Shown in pieces: positions 28,334-34,821 of a stretch of DNA of 34,821 nt. The DNA lies in the IMG/VR virus record IMGVR_UViG_3300030044_000055, positions 1 through 34,821 of that record; one strand, given 5' to 3'. The notes beneath the pieces are model-generated. The model worked only from the letters and a program-made list of their open reading frames with translations, was not told the DNA's origin and did not search any database. This stretch comes from a virus. The translations under genes were made by a program, and so were the position numbers. Each line of letters begins with the position of its first letter. Position 1 is the stretch's first letter.

Positions 28334-31267
28334 ATGTCACAACAACTTATTACACCTTTCGTTCGGACCAACGTCCCAGGTGCCTACGTAAATACCACTG
28401 TAATTTCAACGGCTTCCGGCCTTGCCACTTCTGGCGTCATCGTCCTGATGGGTGAAGCTGCTGCTGGTCCAGACTATAGCGTTACGAATTTGAAGACGAA
28501 CTTCTTCGGCCCTCAACAGGGTAATTTGGTTCGTAGTATTTATGGCTCAGGTCCTATCGTGGATGCCTTTAATGCCCTCGCTGCTCCTTCGAACGATCCT
28601 GACATTTCCGGTACGGCTTCTAGCGTTTACATCCTTAAAACCAATAAAGGTACTGAGGCTCACTCTCCTGTTGGGGCCTATACCTTTACTGTTACCGCTG
28701 CAAATGCTACGGTTGGCGCTACGTATAGTAATAATGACCAAACTTTTGTGGTCGAAAGCACGATTGCGGCTGGGACTACTCTGGTCGCTTCCGGAACCGG
28801 CGCTCCTACAGCTTCTGGGACTTTAACTAAAACTTCCGGAACTGGTGATTCGACGATTGCCTACTCGGCCTTCTCTGGCAGTACTTACGGCGTGTTCTTT
28901 TCACAGAATTATGGTGTTGGAGGAAACGGCTTTAGCTACACCATCACTTCCTTGGATACTGAAACTCCTCCTCAGGTTACTGGGACTACCGTTCCTGCTT
29001 TTGGAGCTGCTCTGAATGGCGATACCTTTACTATTCGTCAGAATGGTGGCGCTACGGATGTTATCACGTTGAGTTCTAGTGGTGGTGGTGCGTCTGCTAT
29101 GACCGGGCAATCCGATGCTCTAGCAGAATACAATACCTTGGAAGCCTTGACGCCGACCCCAATATCGAGCACTCTTGGTGGCCAAACCTTAGTTCCTGGA
29201 ACCTATTCAGAATCTAGTGGAACCTTTGCTATCGCCGCTTCGGGGACACTTACCCTGAATGGTGCTGGAACCTATGTGTTTCAGTGTTCTAGCACTCTCG
29301 TCACTGGCGCTGGAGCGACAATCGCTTTGACTGGCGGAGCTACTGCAGCTAATGTGTTTTTCCAAGTTGGTAGTTCGGCAACCCTCGGCGCAACCAATAC
29401 CTTCAACGGAAACATTATCGCCAATACGAGTGTTACCTTGGGTGGTGGCACAGTCAATGGTAGCGTGATCGCACTTAATGGTGCGGTTACGGTCAGCGTA
29501 GCAACTAACATTAATGCTCAGGCATCTGCACCGCTCGGTGTTGCTGGAGAATTTGGCCTTTTGGGCGCTACCGGCGTAACGAACACTGGCGCTACGGTTG
29601 TCCATGGAGACGTTGGGTCCTATCCTACGAATTCCATTACGGGTTTCCCACCTGGTATGGTCATCACCAATTCTCATGCTAATATTGCAGAATTGATTGT
29701 GGAACTGAATAGTCTACTTCCAGCCGGTATTACTGCTTCCGCTGGCGTTGCTTTGAATACCGTGGTTTTGACCATGGCGGCAAACCCTGCATCGTACGCT
29801 GCAGGTTATAGCCAAAGCTTCGAATTGATCGATTCTACTCCTGGTGATTTGGCTGCATTGGGCTTGCCTGCTGGAAACTTTGCTGCTGCACAAGAACCAG
29901 CTATCGAAGTTCAAACCACGAATACTGCTACGGGCTTTAATAGCACGATCGATATTACCCCTGCGGTGGCCTTGACTATCGGATACTTGGGTACGACTGG
30001 TACTGTTAGTGTTAATGCGACTACCCTGACTACTTCGGTTACGGGCGGAACTGGCGGTAATCTGTCGGCTACTCTTTCGCAGTATTCTACGGTTGGACAA
30101 CTTGCGGCATTCATTAATGCTCAGCCTGGTTACTCAGCAACTGCTACCCCTTCGGCTATCTCGCTTCCACCTTCTAGCTTGGATCAAGTGAGTGCTATTG
30201 GGATCGCAACCAGTACTCCTGGTGCTCAGCCAGGTCGTATTAAGGATTCAGCCTATGAATTCCAAACACAGATGGCTGCAAATACAGCTCTCTCGTTTAC
30301 TCCTATCATGTTCGCTGGTATTCCATTCCCTTCAAGTGGTGTGTTCCTATCTGGCGGAACTCTCGGCCCAACGTTGGCAATCGACATTGTAAATGCAATT
30401 TCTCAGCTTGCTGGGATTCAATGTAACATCATTGTTCCTTTGTTCTCTCAGGATGCCACTGCGGACATTCTTGCAGGGAATACCGATCCTGCATCCACGT
30501 ATACGATCGATGCCATCAATGAACTCCTCAAAACCCATTGTTTGCAGTTCTCTACTCCTGTTCTTAAAAAGAATCGTATGGCTGGACTCTCGTTCAATGG
30601 TACCTATGCTCAGGCCAAAGCTCAGGCACAGGGAATTGGAACGTATCGTTGCTACATGACCGATCAGCAAGTGACTCAGGTCAACAGCTTCGGCGTTAAC
30701 ACTTTGTTTCAGCCTTGGTATGCTGCAGTTATAGCTGCTGGTATGCAAGCTGGTGGATTCTATAAGTCTATTTGCAATCACTACGCAAACATTGTTTCTA
30801 TCACTGATCCTTCCGGATACGACAATGGAGATCCATTCGATGTGTCGGATGCGTTGACTGCGGGGCTTTTGGTTCTTTCGCAAGATGTGAATGGAATCAA
30901 GTGGGTCAGTGACCAAACAACTTATGGTTTAGATGCTAACTTCGTATATAACAGTATTCAAAGTGTATACTTATCGGATTTGCTCTCATTAGATCTTGCA
31001 CAGAGTTTTCAGCAATCAATGGTTGGAAAATCTCTTGCGGATCTTTCAGCAGCAAGCGCTTTGAGTTTTTTGCAACAGAGATTTGACTACTACCGCAAGC
31101 TCAAAATGACCACGGCAAGCAACGACGCGCCGCTCGGGTATCGCAATGCATCCATCCAAATCGCAGCACCTTCTATGTTCGTTGCTGTTGAGGCGAAACT
31201 TACCACAAGCTTATATTTTGTGGCCATTGATCTCGCCTTATCGGCAGTTCAACAGTCGGCATCATAA
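28334..31267 (+). CDS. Tail sheath protein with inserted permuted ice-binding-like domain
   Basis: Contractile tail sheath subunit, 977 aa, much longer than the approximately 500-660 aa usual for sheaths. N-terminal sheath signature (TPFVRTNVPGAYVNTTVIST, then SGVIVLMGEAAAG) and a C-terminal domain (VFLSGGTLGPTLAIDIVNAI ... KLKMTTASNDAPLGYRNASI ... AIDLALSAVQQ) flank a long T/G/A-rich insertion (about 100-635). Within it residues 257-395 match the C-terminal half of DUF3494 (ice-binding-like) domains (LGGQTLVPGTY, GAGTYVFQ, NVFFQVGSSATLG, FNGNIIANTSVTLG, GSVIALNGAVT), and residues 399-445 match the N-terminal half (APLGVAGEFGLLG, NTGATVVHGDVG, ITGFPPGMV), so their order is reversed. Ribosome-binding site AAGGGG. 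Confidence 0.88.
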   Translation: MSQQLITPFVRTNVPGAYVNTTVISTASGLATSGVIVLMGEAAAGPDYSVTNLKTNFFGPQQGNLVRSIYGSGPIVDAFNALAAPSNDPDISGTASSVYILKTNKGTEAHSPVGAYTFTVTAANATVGATYSNNDQTFVVESTIAAGTTLVASGTGAPTASGTLTKTSGTGDSTIAYSAFSGSTYGVFFSQNYGVGGNGFSYTITSLDTETPPQVTGTTVPAFGAALNGDTFTIRQNGGATDVITLSSSGGGASAMTGQSDALAEYNTLEALTPTPISSTLGGQTLVPGTYSESSGTFAIAASGTLTLNGAGTYVFQCSSTLVTGAGATIALTGGATAANVFFQVGSSATLGATNTFNGNIIANTSVTLGGGTVNGSVIALNGAVTVSVATNINAQASAPLGVAGEFGLLGATGVTNTGATVVHGDVGSYPTNSITGFPPGMVITNSHANIAELIVELNSLLPAGITASAGVALNTVVLTMAANPASYAAGYSQSFELIDSTPGDLAALGLPAGNFAAAQEPAIEVQTTNTATGFNSTIDITPAVALTIGYLGTTGTVSVNATTLTTSVTGGTGGNLSATLSQYSTVGQLAAFINAQPGYSATATPSAISLPPSSLDQVSAIGIATSTPGAQPGRIKDSAYEFQTQMAANTALSFTPIMFAGIPFPSSGVFLSGGTLGPTLAIDIVNAISQLAGIQCNIIVPLFSQDATADILAGNTDPASTYTIDAINELLKTHCLQFSTPVLKKNRMAGLSFNGTYAQAKAQAQGIGTYRCYMTDQQVTQVNSFGVNTLFQPWYAAVIAAGMQAGGFYKSICNHYANIVSITDPSGYDNGDPFDVSDALTAGLLVLSQDVNGIKWVSDQTTYGLDANFVYNSIQSVYLSDLLSLDLAQSFQQSMVGKSLADLSAASALSFLQQRFDYYRKLKMTTASNDAPLGYRNASIQIAAPSMFVAVEAKLTTSLYFVAIDLALSAVQQSAS
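29102..29668 (+). other. Region encoding the permuted DUF3494-like domain within the sheath
   Basis: Codons 257-445 of the tail sheath. The DUF3494 second half (through NGAVTV at 382) comes before the first half (from APLGVAGEF at 399). The flanking sheath segments FTIRQNGGATDVITLSS and ELIVELNSLLPAGITAS look like two halves of one small domain interrupted by this insertion. Confidence 0.7.
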
Positions 31268-31290
31268 TAAAGAAATACTAGGAGAATTTT

Positions 31291-31815
31291 ATGGCAGCAG
31301 GTAGTCCGGGTAATGTTGGGCCTAACACTCCAACTCAAATTGCAGCATCGTCTAAAGTTATCACTGGTGGTCGTTCAGTGGTGTCTATCAACTCTGGGAA
31401 CGGGCCTGTAGTTATTGGCATCTTCGATTCTTGTACTATTAGCGAAAGTATCTCTTCGGAAGATATTCATATTCTCGGAGCCTACGCGGCTCAAGAAATT
31501 ACGCTTGTGAGCTACAACAGTGTTTCAGTTTCTTGTAGTGGATTTCGCGTATATGGTCACGGCGTAAAACTACTCGGAGCTTTTCCGACGCTGAACAATT
31601 TGTTGTCGCTCGGACCGGTAGTCATTACTGTAGGAGATAGGGAGTCACCGACTGGCCCTCCTATGGCAACCATAGTAAACTGTTTGCCGGATACCAACAG
31701 CAACAGCTTTACGAGTCGTGCAACGAGTAAGATAAATTTGACCTATAAGGGCACTTCCGTGAGTGATGAGAGTTCTGTAGGGGACGGAGAGAGCGGAGCA
31801 ACCACTCTCCCTTGA
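31291..31815 (+). CDS. Tail tube protein
   Basis: A 174-aa protein immediately downstream of the sheath gene, the usual position of the tail tube. It is mostly beta-strand (VVSINSGNGPVVIGIFDSCT, AQEITLVSYNSVSVSCSGFR, GPVVITVGDRES), and its size fits tube proteins (about 140-190 aa). It assembles as hexamer rings inside the sheath. The AGGAG site precedes the ATG and a strong terminator follows, indicating a high-level transcript. No family match is claimed, so position carries much of the assignment. Confidence 0.75.
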   Translation: MAAGSPGNVGPNTPTQIAASSKVITGGRSVVSINSGNGPVVIGIFDSCTISESISSEDIHILGAYAAQEITLVSYNSVSVSCSGFRVYGHGVKLLGAFPTLNNLLSLGPVVITVGDRESPTGPPMATIVNCLPDTNSNSFTSRATSKINLTYKGTSVSDESSVGDGESGATTLP

Positions 31816-31839
31816 TTCGTAAAAGTCAACTAATTATTA

Positions 31840-31873
31840 AAACCCACATATTTAACTATATGTGGGTTTTTTT
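31840..31873 (+). terminator. Rho-independent terminator after tail tube gene
   Basis: AAACCCACATA (31840-31850) pairs with TATGTGGGTTT (31859-31869), an 11-bp stem with an 8-nt loop, followed by a T-rich tract to 31873. Confidence 0.9.
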
Positions 31874-31874
31874 A

Positions 31875-31904
31875 TTGACACGGCAATATGTTCTTTGCTA
31901 TGGT
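31875..31904 (+). promoter_or_regulatory. Sigma70 promoter for GIY-YIG gene
   Basis: TTGACA (31875-31880), 18 bp, TATGGT (31899-31904), directly after the tail-tube terminator. It would give a leader of roughly 15-20 nt with GGGAG before the ATG at 31930. Confidence 0.55.
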
Positions 31905-31929
31905 TAAATATGGGAGCTGATTATCTGTT

Positions 31930-32757
31930 ATGATCGTTTATAGAATTATTAATAAAATTAACGGTAAGGAATATATAGGTCAGACCATAAAAACCTTAAA
32001 AAGAAGGTGGACCGAACATTGCTGCGCCGGGTCTATCCTTTATAAGGCTATAAAGAAATACGGAAAAGAAAATTTCACTCAAAGTATTATCCATACATGT
32101 GATAACATAGAAGATTTGAATTTGGCCGAAGAATACTTTATAGAATATTATAATACGATGAGTCCAAATGGATACAACCTCCATACGGGTGGAAACAATC
32201 ATATGGTTTCGGATGAAACTCGTAAAAAAATGTCTGAGGCGGGTAAAGGAAAAACTTGGACAGAAGAACGGAAGAAAAAACACTCCGAATCTATAAGCGG
32301 AGAAAAGCACCCAAATTTTGGAAAAACCGCTACGAATGAAACGAGAGATAAGATATCCAAGGCTGGGACGGGTAGAAAGCACGCAGAGACATCTAAAATA
32401 AAAATAGGTGAATCAAAGAAAGGAGTTCCGCGCTCAGAAGAGGTAAGGCGTAACATATCTGTTTCTAGCACAGGAAAGACGGTTTCAGAAGAAGTAAAAC
32501 AAAAAATCTCTAAAGCTACAAAGGGTGAAAACAATCCCAATTTTGGGAATAGGATGTCAAAGCAGAGTCGCGAAAAAATATCGGAAGCGAATAGAGGAGA
32601 ACCCTTTATTTGTTTAAACAATGGTAAAACCTACTATACCCTGCAAAGCGCTGGAGACGAATTGGATATAAACATAACTGGAATAAGTAGGACCTTACGG
32701 GGAAAACAACGCGGTACAAATGGGTACAGGTTTAAGTATCTGCGAGAAGCCCCCTAA
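31930..32757 (+). CDS. GIY-YIG homing endonuclease with many NUMOD3 repeats
   Basis: A 275-aa nuclease. GIY-YIG domain at 1-90 (IVYRIINKINGKEYIGQT, then TLKRRWTEH with the arginine, and LNLAEEYFIEYYNT with the glutamate). Then at least five NUMOD3-type repeats (ETRKKMSEAGKGKTW, HPNFGKTATNETRDKISKAG, EEVRRNISVSSTGK, NPNFGNRMSKQSREKISEA). The C-terminal segment (FICLNNGKTYYTLQSAGDEL) resembles a NUMOD1/HTH module. It sits between tail tube and tail-fibre genes with its own terminator and promoter. Confidence 0.92.
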   Translation: MIVYRIINKINGKEYIGQTIKTLKRRWTEHCCAGSILYKAIKKYGKENFTQSIIHTCDNIEDLNLAEEYFIEYYNTMSPNGYNLHTGGNNHMVSDETRKKMSEAGKGKTWTEERKKKHSESISGEKHPNFGKTATNETRDKISKAGTGRKHAETSKIKIGESKKGVPRSEEVRRNISVSSTGKTVSEEVKQKISKATKGENNPNFGNRMSKQSREKISEANRGEPFICLNNGKTYYTLQSAGDELDINITGISRTLRGKQRGTNGYRFKYLREAP

Positions 32758-32764
32758 TCCCTTT

Positions 32765-32773
32765 CCAATCTTA
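32765..32773 (+). promoter_or_regulatory. CCAATCTTA element 5 nt before ATG at 32779
   Basis: CCAATCTTA, then ACCTC, then ATG. No Shine-Dalgarno sequence can be seen; a leaderless message is predicted. Confidence 0.6.
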
Positions 32774-32778
32774 ACCTC

Positions 32779-33300
32779 ATGTCCACCCCCTTACTCCCCC
32801 CAAGCCAGGCCGAAGCCAATGAATCGTCTCAAGCAGCCTCAGACTTAGCGGTCTCGACGGCTAATACTGCGTTTATACAGGCTATTATTGCTCTAATCGA
32901 TACTGCTACCCCTCTTGGCCTCTATCAGGTGCAGCCACCGATCCCCACTAATGCGGACTATAACGCTATCTCTGCTTACTTTACGGCCTTGGGCTATACC
33001 GTTTCTATCTCCTTTCCTCCATCTCCATTCTTCGGCTTTGACAATGGCTGCATTCCAGCAGGCTTCTCCCAGGCCCTAGGCAACAATTTCCAATTCTGGG
33101 GTCCATCATCTCCACCTCCAGCTTACCCATCCCCTCAATGGGCCTCTTGGCAGGTCTATGTTCAACGTCATCACCCTAGGATGACCCTTTCTTGGGCCTT
33201 TGGCACCGCTGTTGTGGAAAGCTTCCTTCTGCTCGAAACTGGCGACCTATTCTTGTTGGAGAATGGTATTGATGGCATTTTGCTCGAATCCAGCCCTTAA
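32779..33300 (+). CDS. Putative tail or baseplate-associated protein (173 aa)
   Basis: No family recognised. The N-terminal part is helical (ASDLAVSTANTAFIQAIIAL), the middle is rich in P, S, F and Y, and the C-terminus (ESFLLLETGDLFLLENGIDG, ending LESSP) contains LLLE-G repeats that I have seen at the ends of phage tail proteins. It precedes the tail-fibre gene and lies behind a leaderless CCAATCTTA promoter. Confidence 0.6.
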   Translation: MSTPLLPPSQAEANESSQAASDLAVSTANTAFIQAIIALIDTATPLGLYQVQPPIPTNADYNAISAYFTALGYTVSISFPPSPFFGFDNGCIPAGFSQALGNNFQFWGPSSPPPAYPSPQWASWQVYVQRHHPRMTLSWAFGTAVVESFLLLETGDLFLLENGIDGILLESSP

Positions 33301-33307
33301 GTTTACT

Positions 33308-33316
33308 GCAATCTTA
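33308..33316 (+). promoter_or_regulatory. GCAATCTTA element upstream of tail fibre gene
   Basis: GCAATCTTACCC, 42 nt before the tail-fibre ATG, with AGAGGA as ribosome-binding site nearer the start. It is a one-base variant of the element. Confidence 0.5.
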
Positions 33317-33358
33317 CCCTTATCCTGCCTTATAGGCACCCTAGAGGAATAAATCCAT

Positions 33359-34821
33359 ATGGCGAGCGAAAAAATTAGTCAACTGCCCGTAACTACTACA
33401 AGTACTAATGGTGACCTCTATACTTTGGTTCAGGGCGGCGTCAATAAAAGCATCACGTTTACTGCCCTTCAAGCAGCTATTGCCTTAGTTCCTTCTGCTG
33501 GGATCACCATCCTGACCGGTGACGTTTTGGCTACTGGTCCAGGGTCTGCCTCTGCTGTAGTGGCTTTTGTTGGTGGTCAGTCTGCAAGTGCCATCGCTGC
33601 TGCTGCTATCGGTTTTGGTAGTGCTACTTCTTCAAATACTCCCTCGACTATAGTTGAGAGGGATAGCGGTGGAAACTTCTCTGCTGGCACGATTACTGCA
33701 AATATCATTGGGTCAGCTTCTCTTAATCTATTGAAATCCGGCGACGCTATGACCGGCATTCTCAATATGAACGGTAATGAGATTGTTAACGTCCCTACCC
33801 CTGTTAATCCTGGAGATGTTAGTAATAAGGGCTATGTTGATAATTTCGCTGTCGGTATTATTCCTCAAGCGAACATTCTCGCTGCTAATTTAATGGATGA
33901 CAGTCTCTCCGCACCTCCCGCATTTCCCATCATCGGAGAATCCTATATTATTGGGCCGTCTCCAACTGGCTTGTGGGCTCCCTTTGGAGCAGGACGACTT
34001 GTCTATTGGAGCGGCTCACAGTGGTTAGACGAACTTCACAGGATGGTTGAGATCGGTGATAGGTTTGGTGTCAATTTCGATCATCTTGGCGCACCTATAG
34101 GTGGAAGTTTTGTCGGTAAACAAAATAATATAGTTACAGTAACGAACGCCACACCTGGATTCTACTCCTATTCCTATCAAGTTCCTCAATTTAGATGGAC
34201 CGTTTTGGACGCTAATCCGTCTTCTCATAGTATCGGAACAACTTGGTACTACGATGGAACTGGTTGGGTTATTTTTAATATTAGCTATGTTGTTCAACCT
34301 GGTAACGGTATCGGTATTAATGAAGAGGTTGTCAGTACTCTCTATGACGGCACAACTATTGGCATTAATGGAAGCAACGAACTTACGGTTATCTCTTCGC
34401 CGAGCTTTAGCGGCTCCCTATCCGGCGACGTAACTGGCACTCAAAGTTCTACGGTCGTTGGACATGTTGGTGGTCAAACTGCTGCGGCTGTTGCAGCTGC
34501 TGCCGTTGCTGTTGCGGCCAGTACCTCAATTGACACCCCCTCTACTTTAGTTGAAAGAGATTCTTCTGGTAATTTCTCAGCTGGGACCATTACTGCAAAC
34601 TTGACCGGTAATGCGTCTACTGCCACCTCTACAACGAATTTCAGCGGCTCCCTATCTGGTGACGTAACGGGCACTCAAAGTGCAACTGCAATTTCGTCTA
34701 ACGTCGTTACAAGCAAGCTTTTGACCAGTTATGCCGTTGGCGCAAATTCTCCAATCCTCTCTACAGATTCTATTTTACAAGCTTTCGGAAAAGTCCAAGG
34801 CCAAATTAATGATAGCAATTT
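33359..34821 (+). CDS. Tail fibre protein, 3' end outside window
   Basis: An open frame from the ATG at 33359 runs 487 codons to the right edge without a stop. The N-terminus begins MASEKISQLPVTTTSTNGDL, the virion-attachment-type sequence of many phage fibres. The rest contains repeats LTGDVLATGPGSASAVVAFV / LSGDVTGTQSSTVVGHVGG / LSGDVTGTQSATAISS together with NTPSTIVERDSGGNFSAGTI-type modules, characteristic of beta-helical fibre shafts, and a K/NKGYVDNFAV linker. It would bind the host surface and determine specificity. Its AGAGGA site and GCAATCTTA element precede it. The receptor-binding C-terminus is not in the window. Confidence 0.88.
   Translation, partial: MASEKISQLPVTTTSTNGDLYTLVQGGVNKSITFTALQAAIALVPSAGITILTGDVLATGPGSASAVVAFVGGQSASAIAAAAIGFGSATSSNTPSTIVERDSGGNFSAGTITANIIGSASLNLLKSGDAMTGILNMNGNEIVNVPTPVNPGDVSNKGYVDNFAVGIIPQANILAANLMDDSLSAPPAFPIIGESYIIGPSPTGLWAPFGAGRLVYWSGSQWLDELHRMVEIGDRFGVNFDHLGAPIGGSFVGKQNNIVTVTNATPGFYSYSYQVPQFRWTVLDANPSSHSIGTTWYYDGTGWVIFNISYVVQPGNGIGINEEVVSTLYDGTTIGINGSNELTVISSPSFSGSLSGDVTGTQSSTVVGHVGGQTAAAVAAAAVAVAASTSIDTPSTLVERDSSGNFSAGTITANLTGNASTATSTTNFSGSLSGDVTGTQSATAISSNVVTSKLLTSYAVGANSPILSTDSILQAFGKVQGQINDSN
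33511..34700 (+). repeat. GDVxGTQ / NTPSTLVERD fibre-shaft module repeats
   Basis: The LTGDV...TGP module (about 33511) is followed by a NTPSTIVERD...NFSAGTITAN segment (about 33637-33705). The pair recurs at about 34402 and 34534, and a third LSGDVTGTQ copy starts about 34643. AGCGGCTCCCTATC is identical in copies two and three. These are protein-level repeats with mostly synonymous divergence. Confidence 0.75.

Noticed and set aside
29207-30916. Long antisense open frames within the sheath gene
   Set aside because: They lack ribosome-binding sites, have low-complexity translations, and arise from the biased GCT/ACT-rich codons of the sheath gene.
33359-34821. Diversity-generating retroelement acting on the tail fibre
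   Set aside because: No reverse transcriptase or template repeat in the window. The fibre repeats are ordinary structural modules.

Overview
The window is a piece of a tailed double-stranded DNA phage with a contractile tail (myovirus morphology), probably with a large genome. The evidence is a block of capsid genes (prohead protease, scaffold-like protein, major capsid protein), a neck-like region, a tail sheath and tube pair, tail-fibre genes, an endolysin, a DNA ligase and seven free-standing homing endonucleases. No host gene, tRNA, integrase or CRISPR array is visible. The host cannot be named from the sequence. Portal, terminase, baseplate and polymerase genes are not in the window. The longest stretch without a gene is about 200 bases (10635-10836), and it holds regulatory sequence.

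Left arm (1-7724, mainly minus strand): a tight operon-like series read right to left. It starts at a sigma70-like promoter and a structured leader (7573-7690), then a 72-aa protein, a PRPP-synthetase-like protein (NARP1 Adps candidate), a Nampt-like protein (NARP1 Namat candidate), a NADAR-domain protein, a nucleoside-deoxyribosyltransferase-like protein and a macrodomain protein. Small zinc-binding proteins, an ATP-dependent DNA ligase and acidic or coiled-coil small proteins follow. Five consecutive genes therefore act, or are predicted to act, on NAD+ or ADP-ribose. The likely role is to rebuild NAD+ and undo ADP-ribosylation during infection. One plus-strand gene, an M15 peptidase endolysin (2500-3078), sits inside this arm with its own late-type promoter element.

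Middle (7728-16474): a GIY-YIG endonuclease, the prohead protease and an HNH endonuclease lie on the minus strand. A 155-aa virion protein, a scaffold-like protein and the major capsid protein lie on the plus strand, followed by a strong terminator, a second HNH gene, a minus-strand dATP/dGTP-diphosphohydrolase-like gene and two further virion-type genes.

Right arm (16491-34821, all plus strand): a 2H-phosphoesterase/transglycosylase fusion, a series of virion or neck proteins (several lysine- and glutamate-rich, one with repeated CxxC pairs), tail sheath, tail tube, and tail-fibre genes running off the right edge. Endonuclease genes (a Vsr/EDxHD type, an HNH and two GIY-YIG) are interspersed.

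Signals that cut across the genes: (1) an element with consensus CCAATCTTA lies upstream of structural and HNH genes at eleven places; where it is only 5-6 nt from the ATG there is no Shine-Dalgarno sequence, so those messages would be leaderless; (2) the tail sheath contains an ice-binding-like (DUF3494) domain whose two halves are in reversed order; (3) the protease and the major capsid protein share a conserved peptide of about 25 residues; (4) a (A/L)KSE-like peptide recurs in many of the capsid-region proteins.
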